The notes: generated from the letters alone by a model not told the origin. A stretch of DNA of 64,000 nt from Agrocybe praecox (GCA_964017145.1 OZ024842.1:1984001-2048000); one strand, 5' to 3'; positions 35,101 to 46,617 are shown, counted from the first letter of the stretch. Translations and numbers: made by a program.

Positions 35101-35422
35101 GGTTGCACACCGCTCTACTCCGAGTCAGTCGGTCAAGCCTGACACTAATACTGGCACCATCATCCCGCCCATTGTCCTTCCTATGACCAAACATCGGTCA
35201 CAAACTAATAACATGCCACTATCCCTAGCATCACCTCTGTCCCCGCAAGTTGGGCCATTCGTAGCCAACGCCTATGCACCCACCACGAGATCACCCTTGT
35301 CACAATTTGTTAGGGATCTGGCGGCAGGGTGCGAGTCCACGCCTAAGGACACACATCGTACCAGGCTGATACCGCCTGGCAGGTCCTTTCTCAGCCGTCA
35401 CGGTGCAGTCGCTCCTGCCTAA
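32126..35422 (+). CDS. Coiled-coil and Ser/Pro-rich orphan, about 1059 residues
   Basis: I do not recognise this family. Three exons join in phase 0: 32126-33082, 33139-33801 and 33863-35422. Residues about 75-200 form a coiled coil ('AQIMLLRRRIKTLEKAYSRI', 'LVLESDNRLLKLQLDSLKEE'). A small ordered segment follows: 'SVLRNAIRIFDWEGKAEDAL' and 'LEACTEEYSPWYRVINAVIA'. The remaining 700 residues are disordered Ser/Pro/Thr/Arg-rich sequence with repeated 'RP', 'SRP' and 'TP' phosphorylation-like sites and an acidic patch 'FFSDSDRSLDESGNSNSDSD'. An N-terminal coiled coil plus a long basic Ser/Pro tail resembles shugoshin or spindle-associated proteins, but I see no shugoshin C-box and make no such call. 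Confidence 0.75.
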
Positions 35423-35827
35423 GTCGTTCGCAGAACCCCTATACCAACCCCGCCACATTCAGAAAAATAATCCTCTCTTCTTAGTCGATATCCGACTTCG
35501 AACCCAACCCGAACCGCCGCCATCAGCAGGCAGTTCGATGAAAAAAAATCATTCTGTATGTACCTTATAGCCCCTTCTTTGTATTTAGGTTGTTTATAGG
35601 AATGCGGCATGGACTCAGAGACAGAGCACATATGTAACTACACAGCTATCTGTTACAAACTAACTTATGCTTATTTATAAAACCAATGTACTTCTCTATT
35701 CAGCTTGTATGTCTCTGCTCAATCAAAAATTATTAAAACCAACTTAAGAATTAAGAAACGATCCATTGAGTCATTTGATATCAATTTGCAGCAAGATTAT
35801 TTTTGAAGATCTATGATTAGGAGGTCA
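35423..35827. other. Convergent 3' flanks, no gene seen
   Basis: This 405-nt AT-rich stretch lies between two convergent genes and looks like untranslated 3' sequence. An open frame at 35419-35631 on minus overlaps the orphan's end and has no coding character. Confidence 0.5.
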
Positions 35828-36817
35828 CTATTCATCGTAAGGCGGCAAACCCCATTCCTCAGGCACGAAGTGCTCTAGAGATTCAAGAATCTGGTTGGGC
35901 TTTTCCTGCATATCGCTGAGATCTAATTTGAGCAAATTTGGGTCTGGAACCCAAACCACTACAGGAAGAAATATTAGACTCATATGTAGCAGACGTAAGG
36001 TCCGAGTCGATGTTCATACCTGACATTCCAGCCCGCTTCCCGGCATGTACGCCTGGGATGGCATCTTCGAATATTAAGCCTCTTCGACGATCTTGGATTT
36101 GATTTTCCGTTGGAGTTTCCTGAGGGTTACCAACGTCCCGTCCCAAGAACGCAGCGGCCGTGACCAGAAAAATATCTGGTGCAGGTTTTCCTTGCATTTT
36201 ATACTGCTTGTCATCCCCACACACAACCTTGCCGTCAAAACATCCGAACACGTCCTGTAGGTGTCCTGTCTTCATTTCAAAATTTCTGCGCCGAGAACTC
36301 GTCGCTACGGCCATAGGAATATTGTGCTTTTTGAGATGATGGACGAGTTTACGGATTCCAGGTAACAATGGCACGGTCGGCCAGAGGGAGTCCTGAACTC
36401 GATTTCTTTCAATTAAAAAGTCATCGACACTGAGATCAATTTCAGGAAAGAAGGACAAAGTATGGAGCCCTGCCTCCCTCTCCGCTAAGTCGCGTAAACG
36501 GTTCAACGATTCATTCCGAGTTAGACTAGGAGTGCTCACGTTTGCCCATACAACCTGCTTTCATATCCCATGTCATTTCTTTTCCATAATCCTTGAGTGC
36601 CTCATCTATCTCGATAATTTATCTTCTGTTGGATCTGCTCAAAAATCCACTGACTGGTTGCGATCGTGTAGATTTTCTCGGAATCGATCATTAAACCTGA
36701 GTTACAGCTTGTTGAATTATTGGAAAAGGAGATTCTAGAAACGCGACAAAAACACGTACCATCCATATCGAACAAAACATATTCAACTTTTGGTCTCGAA
36801 GGTGGTATATTTGACAT
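35828..36817 (-). CDS. HAD-superfamily phosphatase, HDHD1/pseudouridine-5'-phosphatase-like
   Basis: The family removes phosphate from small metabolites such as pseudouridine-5'-phosphate. The start at 36817 leads into the catalytic HAD motif I 'VEYVLFDMDGLMIDSEKIY' (DxDG with the DSE that follows in this subfamily); an intron splits the glycine codon. Further splicing gives 'IYTIATNEALKDYGKEMTWD' and 'MKAGCMGKPEREAGLHTLSF'. The cap region is 'LLPGIRKLVHHLKKHNIPMA', followed by motif II in 'VATSSRRRNFEMK'. Motif III and IV regions are 'GKPAPDIFLVTAAAFLG' and 'GLIFEDAIPGVHAGKRAGMS'. After a last intron it ends 'WVPDPNLLKLDLSDMQE' and 'EEWGLPPYDE'. The substrate is inferred only from subfamily resemblance. 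Confidence 0.88.
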
Positions 36818-37021
36818 GGTTGTGTCAGTTAAAAGTTGAAAAATGGCAGTAGTTGTTATTGAAAAGTACTACATATAGCTTATTGACGTTAGCCCGCACC
36901 GGCACCGGGCACCATACTCGGCATACTATCCAGACACTTGGCACACACCGTCATTTTGCCCTCCTCGCTTCAATTACCGACTCTCGACCTCAGCTAATGG
37001 TGGCAAGACCTCGAGAAAGCA
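36818..37021. promoter_or_regulatory. Short divergent promoter, HAD phosphatase / MED12
   Basis: Only about 204 nt separates these outward-reading start codons, so the two genes probably share regulatory sequence. A CCGGCACCGGGCAC stretch (36899-36912) is the only GC-rich block. An out-of-frame upstream ATG at 36996 precedes the MED12 start. Confidence 0.4.
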
Positions 37022-40000
37022 ATGCGCGAGAAGAATGAAGATTCTCAACCAGAATCTTTGGCTGTCTACGAATCTCATCCTCCGGGATGGCTTCCTAAGA
37101 TCCACAGCACAGGAAACTTGGGTGAGAGAGAGGCATGCCTTTTCTTCTTGAAGACGTCCTTATCTTGGTTAGGTTACATTGGGTTCCATCCTCCTCGACC
37201 AGGACAAGATGAAGATAATCTGTCGGAGACTAACATAAAAAATGGATTCATTCTTGCTCAACCTGTTGCGGTCAGTGCATTGCTTCTTTCGCAATTGACT
37301 ATGTAATTGATTTTCTCGTAGGTCGAGTCGTTCAGCGCCCAGTCCATGATAAATGAAAGCCTACACTCTCCTGAAATAATGTCAAAATTGGAACAACTTA
37401 TGAATGAGGTTTTTATCCGGCGAGCTGAGCGTGTACCCAATGTACCGTGAGTATTGGCTGATCTGACTATCGGTGATTATTAACCGTTCAACCTAGATCG
37501 TCAACGTTTCGTATTCCTACGAGGGTAACACTTAACGATGCAAAGCGTCAGGCCTGGTTTGCTGATCTAGCTAATCCCGACGTACCTCTTTACAAACTCG
37601 GGAAGAGTGTCCCCCATGGCGCTAAGGGCCATGATCTGCTGGACTTGTTACAATTGAATAATGTTGAAATATCTCGAGCCGTTTGGTTTTTGCGTGTCCT
37701 TGGGGCCAACGAGACTGTATGATTTGATGACTTTTGTTCTGCTAACGAAAGAGTTGACCTTGGCACGATGTATAGGCTGGCCTGAGAAATAAAGCAACAT
37801 ATGTGCCGACGCAGTATAGCATTGATTGGGCAAACATGGTAACCGGGTACATGAAAAAACGATTATTGGAAATTGCCCTACCAAGTGCCCCTCGACTAAG
37901 TTTGATGCACATCAAGCAAAGTTTCAGAGGCGTTCTAGCAGACGCCGATACTCGGGAACGTTGGATATCACGGTTCACGTACTGGTAAGCTCGCAAATAC
38001 TTATACGACCCTTAAATTTCTGACCAGTTGTTAAATGTAGTCTAAAGCTTTTGCGCGCTTTTTATGCTGAAGATCTCGTGGACCATCGGACATTTCTAGT
38101 ATGGCTCATACAGCAAATGTCGACATGCAATTTGGCCCAGGCGGGTTTCTTAGCACGCCTTGCTGATGAATATTTCAATGACATCGTGGGTAGTCGTGCT
38201 CTTTCAAAGCCCCTGGTTGAGTCGTGTCTTTCTAAATTGTTAGAGGTAATAAAGTTTAAGATGAGTTAGATTCCGCAGACTAATTATTATACAGATACGA
38301 ACAACGTCCGCAAAGGGTTTTTTGATAGATACGGAGGACTTATTAAGGTCCTTACTGCAGGCACGTTAACATCTAAAGCGACATCCTCTATCGTCCTGAC
38401 ATCAATTTCCAACAGCGCATTTGCTTAACCATTCCTGATGCTTTTGTCAGTCCCAAAACTTGGGGCCAATATGCTTCACTTGTGGATGAGATTGCAGCGG
38501 AAGGCATTATTGTCCTTCCCGGATCCCGCCCGATAGAACAACATGCTCGGGATATCGAATCGTTTGTTATTGACAATTTAGCTAGCATCAAGAAAAGGAA
38601 CGAAGCGCTGTTATTCCGTTGTCCAATCGCCCAAGTTTCTCCCCGTTTAGGGACAGCTGTTTCCGACATAAAGCTATTAAATGCAATATCCGGCAACACA
38701 GACATTAGCTCCATATCTTACTTCGGGCAAGACATCAACGACCTTGGTTTCAAAGAAAAATTGGACATGCTTTTGACCTGGAGCGTTACGCCGCTACAAT
38801 ATGGTGACCACCGCCCATTTGCTGCAGTCACCCTCATTCGTATCTGGCGGGATAAAGCCCGCGATCGGGCCAGTAGAAGAGACATCGCAACTCCTAGTGA
38901 ATTCTTGCAGGATCAGCTTTTCGATTGGCTGGACACATCTGAAGTTGCTGGTGACAGTACTAACATCAGATATGTTGCCCTTCTATACGGGAAGTTGGTC
39001 AAACATGAAATATTTTCCTATGCTAGTTACATTCAGAGGTTGATTGCGCGCGGTGAAATGGGACTGTCAAATGCTCAGGTGTGTAAATATAAATCTGCCT
39101 CAAATTTGGAAATCTTATATATATCGTCGCCAAATAGAATCCAGGGTCGCCAGGGTCGCGTCACCGCCTATTTCTCAGTTGGATACCCTTGTTTAACTCT
39201 ACCCCATCCCTTATTCATCAACGCAAAGTTATCTTGCACGGTTCAAGAGTACGCGATGCTCCCGAGGATGCTACGGAACGGGAAATTCGAAAGGAAATAC
39301 GTTCAGTCATGCCTGATCTTTTCGAAGGTCATCCTCAATCCGTGTGGACATCTAGAACGGCACTTCTAGGTCAATGCACAACATTAATGACAGCTACCCG
39401 ATTTGAACAAGTTAGAACTTTCAGGCAATGGCTACTTCCTGTTTTCAAAAATGCTGTTACAGGGTATGTATTTCTAAACAAATCCATTCACTCTCTGCTG
39501 ACACTCGTAAATAAATCAAGGACTCTGACGAATCATGCAATGCTATTCAAATCCTATCTCATAGCCATTGAACTGATGTCATCTACTCAATGTTTTCATT
39601 CAGCCCTTGATGTAAGTTCCGATATTTGGGTTATAATATTATATACTAAAATTGAACACATCTTCACAGCTGACATTATGTTTACTCAAGCATGCCCACG
39701 ATGTTGACTCCATGAACGGTCTTATCAACACTCTTTGTCGATTTTCAACAATCTGGACTTGTATGGACACAGTACCGCTGATAGTCAATGCTCTTGACAT
39801 GGCACAACAAGTCTGGAAATTACAGGGGCATGTTCCGTCTCGGCATCTACTTGCGGTCCTGATGCAGTTTGACAACGGGAAACATCTGAGCGACTCTTCG
39901 CGTGAACAAATCACATCCACCATCGCGTCTTTCACATTGGCAAGTCATAATAATCCTTCATGCTGACATAATATGAATAATTTATGGTTTTTGCAGGCAT

Positions 40001-42772
40001 TACAACCAATTGTGGAACAACCTGATATTGTCCCTGACGTTCTGGCTGAAATTCTTCTTTTGGCCGGTGATATAAACCCAAATGCTCCATCTGCCCTTGC
40101 CAATGGTTTATGGATTAAATATCGCACCTCGATGGATTGGGCCTGGAAGGTCTGGGATAACACTGTTGCCAGTCTTCGGCAAATACCAACGATGACGTCT
40201 GACGATGAAGCTCGGCGTCTCTGTGCCATTAAGTACGGCGTATTTCTATGGAGAGTAGATGAGCATCTACCAAACGGCCTGGATCAATCTGTTTTGGAGT
40301 GGCTCTTAGGACCAATGAAAGCCGAGATCATGGCTCTCGATGATGAGGCTTGGGAAATACTCAAGACGGTCCTTTTGTTCCTGGTGGTTCACGATGCATT
40401 AAGGACGACCACTATACTTCAAGGAATCGTTTACCCGGCTTGGCAACTATGCGCCAATGGGTCGGTTTCAGAAACGTACTTGTCTGCTGCCAATAGCCTA
40501 TGCTTTGAACTTCTTTTACGGGACGATGCTAACGACAAGGCAATCCCTCCCACAGATCTGTTTGAAGTACAGTGTATTCAAACGAGGCGACAATGTGTTT
40601 ATGACGAACCCCATTTCCCTCTGCTCGTTGCTAGCATCCCAACGCTGATCGCCTTGGAGAGTAACGACAAAATATCCAGTGCTCTTAAAGCTGATTCGAC
40701 TTCTCTTCGCTGTCGTCTATGTCAGGAGTCTGGGTTCCGTAGAGGTGCATATCGTGATCTCGAGCTTATCCGGCGGACATTTGAGAACTCTGCATACTTG
40801 ATGGATCAGGATCCCAGCACCGAAAATCTGAGCAAAAGGGCTATTGCTGGTTTGAAAATAATTTTATGCGACTCGACGGATGGTATGTCCTTTGCATGTT
40901 CTGGCATTAGTCGACATACTGACAGATAATCAGATGCGAATATGTATGACTGGCCGGAAGTAACTTGCCTGCTAACGCCATGGAAAATAGCAGCCACTAC
41001 CATTCAAATGCAGTTACAAGTAAAGCAGTTGGGGCGCGCGCTGAGCCATGAGTCCACTTCTGAACATGCTGCTTCCAATATAGACCAGTTGGTTTCTATG
41101 CTATTTCACCATATCAAGACTGCTGAAGAGGCATATTATGTTGGAGAAATGGCCCGTGGAGCCGATAGTACGGTTGCAGCCAAGGTGTGTTTGAGCCAAG
41201 TTAATTCGCCGCTTCGTGACGAAACATTAATAAATCCCTCAAAGTTCATTAACAATGGCTTCCAATGCATGGCTCAATTGCTTTCCGATGAACAGCCAAC
41301 CCGGATAAATTTCAGTGACGATGAATGTGTCCGTCGCGTTGGTGAATTGCAGGGCGTCCTCATTCATGTATCTCAACCATTGCGAGACTCCCCGTCCCCG
41401 CTACTTGTGGATCCATCTATCCACGAAGCCTTTACGGTCTCTCTTGACAAAAGGTTCAAGATATTAGAGGCTGAAATATTAGGACATAAAGTTCAGCCGC
41501 GTTCAAAAGAAAATCTAGCAATTTTCTCCCGTTTACTGCAATTTATCCTCAGTTTTAAAAGTGTCTGGACTCCTAAACTGAAAGAAGTGTATTCTAATCT
41601 ATCTCAATTATTTTTCCGTTTTGCATTGGTACGTTTGATACACCTTGGGGACTCACGAAATCTCGCTAATAGTTTTAATAATGATAGCACTTTGGAAGCG
41701 GAGAAAGCCTCGATGTCAACATATACCCCACAGTTATTGATACCCTACTAGTTCTATACGATGGTGAGTTCAGGCTATGAGATACTTTTTCTTTCTTTTC
41801 TCAATAACAAGGCGATCAATAGAAATTCAAACAGATTCGAAGTCTGTTGCTTTTGACCCGTACAGGCACTACGCCAAAATATCCATCAACGACTTACCAC
41901 ACGATATCCCTCCCGAATTCCGTAGGCAAATAGTCACTTTGCTCGCCAATAAACCCGCAGAATCAGTTGTCACCAACCTTGTGTACACCCACCGAGACTC
42001 ACAGGGCAATGTGGTGATTGGGTCTCCGGTCGTCAACAAACCTTGGGAATGGGTCGAAAATTTAGGAGAAGCGGCTATTCTTGACTCGAAAGAAGAAAAG
42101 AAAGAGCGCGAGGAAAAAGAGCGCCTCAAATGTCATTATCTTCTCAAAAATTCGGGCTCCATATCCCTGGAACACTTCAACGCGCGACTTTCGGGAGATG
42201 GCATCGGCCAAAGCATGCTCAACGAACTAACTGATGACTCTGATCCCGAATTCCCAGAGGGTGTGGTTGAAGGATGTGTTCGCACTTTCGACGATGGCTT
42301 ATCAGAAAACATATTTATAAGGGATTGGCGAGAGTCTCGGATGGAATCAGAATCTTCCTTAGAGGTCATTGACAACAATTTCAAGACCGAACTGGATCCG
42401 GAACATCTAGCAAGTGTTGACTCTACCAATACCCAAGGCCTGAATCGAGCATCTCCGACGTCCTCTGTGATTTCTCGGTCTTCTACTCAAGCAACGATGT
42501 CGTCGCTACGACAGCAACAAAGCCCGAGTCAGTCGTCTCTTGGTCGGACTTCGAACTCGGCCATGCACGACGTGATTGACGTAGACAGCCTACCGGCGTC
42601 ATCGGTTGCGGAAAGAGAATCAATAAAGCGCAAAGCTTCTTCAACTGTCAGCGATGACGAAGTAGAGATAGTCGAAGGGCCTTTCACCTTGCGGTCACAG
42701 TCAGGGAGTGCAAAGAAACACAAAGCAAGCAAAGCACCGGTGCCATCTACCAGCAGGACGAGAAAGAGATGA
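37022..42772 (+). CDS. MED12: Mediator complex subunit 12 (Srb8/MED12)
   Basis: MED12 belongs to the CDK8 kinase module of Mediator, the nuclear co-regulator of RNA polymerase II, and activates the cyclin C-CDK8 pair. The start at 37022 gives 'MREKNEDSQPESLAVYESHP' then 'PPGWLPKIHSTGNLG', spliced to 'YIGFHPPRPGQDEDNLSETN'. The Med12 domain (residues about 105-175) shows 'RQAWFADLANPDVPLYKLGK', 'SVPHGAKGHDLLDLLQLN' and 'VEISRAVWFLRVLGANET'. A long alpha-helical body follows over more than a dozen exons. The C-terminus is Ser-rich with 'DVIDVDSLPASS' and ends 'KAPVPSTSRTRKR'. One junction needs a GC-AG intron (38361-38415) to read 'LLRSLLQRICLTIPDAFVSP'. Total about 1650 residues, a normal fungal size. 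Confidence 0.92.
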
Positions 42773-43088
42773 AGAAGGATTGATTTCGCGTGTCATTGTA
42801 TCTGTAATATCCTGCAGCAAACCTATTTAGATCCAAATTACTGTTAATGATAACACTGTTGTATGTACCATGAAATGCCGCCCAGAAGAAATAAATATAA
42901 TATGCTGAATAATGCGGACTGGGCGGCTACATCGAAATGATCAAGGTAGACTCAGTGAATCTGTGGGCTATCTATGCGAACTGACTATGATACAATTGAG
43001 AGAACGATATGCTTAATTATGCAAAATTGGATGTGAATAGAAATGATTAGGTCTCACGCGATACTCCTGAGGCCTAAGGAGCCCAACA
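42773..43088. other. Convergent 3' flanks, no gene seen
   Basis: This 316-nt AT-rich stretch lies between MED12 and the RING gene, which converge here. No RNA gene or repeat is visible. Confidence 0.5.
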
Positions 43089-44170
43089 TTATGGTTTGCG
43101 CTGTGGGAAGAAACCATCCCAAGGGCCTGAATCAGGGGCGGGCGCTTTACCCTTCCGGCTTTGAACAGGCTTCTTCGGGCACTCTTCACCTGCTGCAGTA
43201 GATATCGTCCTCGCTAGCGCCTTGAAGGCAAAGACCTCTGTCGGACGCGATCTAACGGGCACACGGCAGGATGGGCAAGTATACTGCGGTGTCTGAGGCA
43301 TCAGGTGAGTTAATAAGTGACCCATATGAGGATGTTGTGCTAGAGCCGGATTCGCAACCATGCTTTCTACGAGCCGAGTCAGTTGCATGATGTTATGTTG
43401 ACGGTCAGGATCTTGCTCTGGATGTCTTTGTAAGAATTGAGCCTGGATGGTTCCAAACCAGTCTACAAGACATGACTCGCAAAAAGAGTGCCCACAGTCA
43501 GGGAGGCTGATGGGAAGCATTTGAGAAATAGTCTTAATTTCTGCTAGGGGGGAATAAGACGCACATGTAAGGTGTCCACATACGGGATGTGCATATTTCA
43601 CAATCCAAATTTTCTGTGAGCTTATTGAGATCCTTTGGAATGCGTTATCGGCATGAGGAAGTTGGCAGGCTATGATTGAGACACCGCACACACCAGAGAT
43701 AGCTTCCCTGAATCTGGTTTCAGAAGAACTTGTAATCGCTTATTTTCTTCTTGAACTTCTTTGAGAATCCTCGAAGCTCGTTCGTACTCTTTCTTGTATC
43801 TCACAGTCTCCTAATACGTGACATTGATGAATGAGACAGGCCGGCTAAAACTTGCTTGAAGACTCACCTCTCTGTTTTTACTCATTTGTCTCCGTAAATC
43901 AGCAATCCGTGAAGCCTCTGACGACTTCGCAGGAACATCGTCTTCATCATCCGAGGATATCTCAATTACTTCACTCGCGATAGTTGCAAAGGCGGGTGCC
44001 TTCTTGGTGGATTGAGGCTTGTTTTTCCGTTTTATTGTTAGTGGCACTCTCGAAGTTTTTGAGCACGGCTCAGGTCCAGGAGAGAGGTCGATGACCTCTG
44101 GAGCTTGGAGCTTCCGTGGTGGACTAGGAGTAGGGCGAGGCTGTGAGCTGGATGACCTGGTAACTGGCAT
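43089..44170 (-). CDS. RING-finger protein, probable E3 ubiquitin ligase
   Basis: The start at 44170 gives a basic, Ser/Pro-rich region containing two SUMO-interaction-like motifs, 'PEVIDLSPG' and 'SEVIEISSDDEDD'. A coiled coil follows ('RILKEVQEENKRLQVLLK'). After a 78-nt intron the RING starts: 'LNKLTENLDCEICTSRMW', then 'LPISLPDCGHSFCESCLVDW', and finally 'YTCPSCRVPVRSRPTEVFAF'. Zinc ligands visible are CEIC, C-G-H, CESC and CPSC. Between CESC and CPSC lies an insertion of about 64 residues, far longer than in a normal RING. The Lys-rich tail ends 'GPWDGFFPQRKP'. SUMO-binding motifs plus a RING resemble SUMO-targeted ubiquitin ligases of the Slx8/Rnf4 type; this is inference, as no orthology test was possible. 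Confidence 0.8.
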
Positions 44171-44282
44171 AGTGGAAGTTAAAGAAGAGGGTATTGTCTT
44201 CCGGAAAAGAAATACCCTCAACGCAAATCGGGACAAAAGTAATTTGCCTTATTGGGACACCAACTAAACGAAGTATTTATAT

Positions 44283-45275
44283 CTATGTGGTCTTCGGTAA
44301 CTCTGCGATACAGTCTCTGATTACTCGTATCGTCTCTGACCTATCATACAACAATCTTTTGCACCCTTCATTCACGCAGGATGCTCTCCAACATGCTGTG
44401 GCCTCAGGCCACTCACTCAGCCCAACATCCAGAATTATATCTCCGAGTGGCCGGAGGTCAATCTCTAGCACCATTCTGTGCTTCAATTCTCTCCATGTCG
44501 CATGCGCATACGTGATGGGTGTCTCGCATTGTATACATCTAGACGGCTCTCCAGATACAAATGGCGGGCCGTCTAGGCATGTCCGCAACCTGTTTTCATA
44601 TGGTATCAACAACAAACTGCTCGCATATATACGCAAACGTACCCTTCACGCCGCGCACGATGAAGCATGAAAAGGCCCAATACAGAGTCCGTAGATAGTG
44701 TCCTAAGAGCGGCGCGATGCTTCTCTTCGTAAATATTCAGTGTGAGCGTCAGTGTGGACATTGTTTTTGCCTCCTTCTCCCAACCGTATCGGCATGCAAT
44801 GCCGTAAAGACGTATTGGATCGAAAGTGGCGAGTGAGGTATAAGTGAGATGAATCCTCATGATCGTCATAGGTCCAGGCATTTCATATTTCTCTGCAGCA
44901 AACAAAAGAGAATCTAAAAGGTCCAGTGATGTTATTTCAGGGAACGGAAGACCACATATCATGAACAGAAGATGCTCGAGAATTTCTGCATCCTCGTCTA
45001 GATATATTATGTCTGAAAGGGAATTAGTTGACCTGTAGGGCGGTAAGTGAGCATGATCATCCAGATTTAGGAGTGTCAACATACTGAGGGAGACTGTACA
45101 TGGTGCGGAAGAAACCCGAAGTGGTCCTAAGTGTATGACTGTGAACTCTGAAGTACATTGTCGCGTCTTTCGCAGCTAGGACGACATTTCCATCGAAAGA
45201 CTTGAAATTCGGGTGGAATTTGAGGGAAGACAATGAACTTTGGGCAGGAAAGCGCTCGTCGGCCTCGAGTTGCAT
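44283..45275 (-). CDS. BTB/POZ-domain protein, agaricomycete type
   Basis: Mushroom genomes carry many single-domain BTB proteins of unknown role, often thought to be protein-interaction adaptors. The start at 45275 gives 'MQLEADERFPAQSSLSS', then the BTB core 'FDGNVVLAAKDATMYFRVHS' and 'HTLRTTSGFFRTMYSLPQS' across an intron. The domain continues with 'DIIYLDEDAEILEHLLFMIC' and 'LDLLDSLLFAAEKYEMPGPM'. A second intron (donor GTACGT after GAAGG) leads to the C-terminal region, which carries two Cys pairs: 'RCIQCETPITYA' and 'CWRASCVNEGCKRLL'. The end is 'VIRDCIAELPKTT'. Total about 295 residues in three exons. The function is not known. Confidence 0.82.
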
Positions 45276-45389
45276 TATGGAAACAAAGGGTAAGCTGAGC
45301 CACAGGCACCCCGAAGTAGATGTAGATAACTACACCCGGCCCGGAATAATGGCAGTCCGTCGAATCCCCGAACTTTCTTCCGGTTGAGT
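45276..45389. promoter_or_regulatory. Very short divergent promoter, BTB gene / first YCII gene
   Basis: Only 114 nt lies between the two outward-reading starts. Leaders must be short and the promoters overlap. No TATA box is visible. Confidence 0.4.
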
Positions 45390-45986
45390 ATGCTTCTCAG
45401 ACTACAGCGTCCACTATCTTTGCTAACTAGAGCCATGTCGTCTAGTGCTTCTGCTTCTGTCTCCGTTCGACACAACTTCTTTGTCTATGCACCCGACAAA
45501 ACAGACCCCGGAACTCTTGAACGCAGACTTTCAGTTCGAGAAAAACACCTTGTTGGTGCAAAGGAAAGGCATGGAACTGGGTTTATTCGTCAGCATCACA
45601 CGGGCATGTCCGGTCTAGTACGCAAAACACTCATTATCTCCTTGCAGGTATTGGAGGTGCCATTACAACCCCAGACGCTATAACTAACCCGGACGCGCCT
45701 AAAAACATGATCGGATCCACTTTTCTCATTCAAGCAGAATCGATAGAGGAGTCAGTCTTCCGACATTCTTCTTACTTGGCACCGCAGCGTTAACATATTT
45801 CTGTAGGGTGAAGAAGATGATAGAGAACGATATCTACTATACATCGGGAGTGGTAAGTGGCGGAGCGGCGCAAGTCGTAATAACATTAGAAGTGCATTGC
45901 TGACTATCACTTTGTCATCCGGTCAGTGGGACGCAGAAAAAATTGTAATAGCGCCGTTTTTCAGTGCATTCCCTCTGCCATTTTAA
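45390..45986 (+). CDS. YCII-related domain protein, copy 1, with presequence
   Basis: YCII-like proteins are small ferredoxin-fold proteins of unclear biochemical role, some linked to chlorinated-compound metabolism. The start at 45390 gives an Arg/Ser/Leu-rich leader ('MLLRLQRPLSLLTRAMSSS') suited to mitochondrial import; an inner Met could give a cytosolic form. The domain reads 'VRHNFFVYAPDKTDPGTLER' and 'RLSVREKHLVGAKERHGTG'. After an intron comes 'FIRIGGAITTPDAITNPDAP', then 'MIGSTFLIQAESIEEVKKMI' and 'NDIYYTSGVWDAEKIVIAPF', ending 'FSAFPLPF'. Four exons give about 125 residues. A close second copy lies 182 nt downstream in the same orientation. Confidence 0.88.
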
Positions 45987-46073
45987 TAATCGCTACTCAT
46001 TCGCTAAGTGATTAAAATAAATGTAGCACAAGGCAACCTTATTTGAATTATTTGTCAACAACCCGAACAAGGA

Positions 46074-46084
46074 GGGTATATATA
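46074..46084 (+). promoter_or_regulatory. TATA box for YCII copy 2
   Basis: A GTATATATA element sits about 90 nt upstream of the start codon at 46168, in the 181-nt gap between the two YCII genes, so copy 2 likely has its own promoter. Confidence 0.5.
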
Positions 46085-46167
46085 CTTGATACGAAGAGAA
46101 GCTCTATATCCCTTTTGCATCCTCTCTACAATCAACCTGATTGCAAATCTAACTTACATCGCCCAGC

Positions 46168-46617
46168 ATGTCCGATGACGCTACCTTGAAGATATTCTTC
46201 GTCTATGCTCCCTATCAGAAAGACTCAGAAATTCAAACCAGACGCGCGGAAGTTCGACCTCGTCATCTAGAGCACATGTCGAAGCTAATCAATGGAGGCA
46301 TCCTCCGTATATCAGCATGTTCTTCGTTGTTGGAATAGTCACTTATATTTCTTATATTTTAGGAGTCGGCGGAGTGTTGTCCGATCCAATAGAGGTCGGC
46401 GGCAAGCCAGGAGATGCTATGGGATCCACGATGGTGGTCAAATACAAATCAGTCGAAGAAGTCAGGAGCATGCTCGAGTCTGATGCTTATTATGCGGGCA
46501 ATGTGGTGCGTATCAATCCATATGAACTATCTGTGACACCATTTTAATTTGTTCTTGAAGTGGGACAAGGACAATCTTGTCATTCGACTGTACACGCCTG
46601 CCGTCCCATTACCGTAG
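46168..46617 (+). CDS. YCII-related domain protein, copy 2, no presequence
   Basis: This is a tandem paralogue of the gene just upstream. Starting at 46168 it reads 'MSDDATLKIFFVYAPYQKDS' and 'RPRHLEHMSKLINGGILR', then after an intron 'VGGVLSDPIEVGGKPGDAMG', 'STMVVKYKSVEEVRSMLESD' and 'AYYAGNVWDKDNLVIRLY', ending 'TPAVPLP'. The three-exon gene keeps intron positions matching copy 1: after the G-I-L-R/F-I-R segment and before the W-D motif. It lacks the N-terminal leader, and also the intron in the SIEE/SVEE region. About 110 residues. The pair arose by local duplication followed by divergence in targeting. Confidence 0.88.

Noticed and set aside
32126..35422. Shugoshin
   Set aside because: The N-terminal coiled coil and basic tail are suggestive, but no conserved C-terminal basic box is visible.
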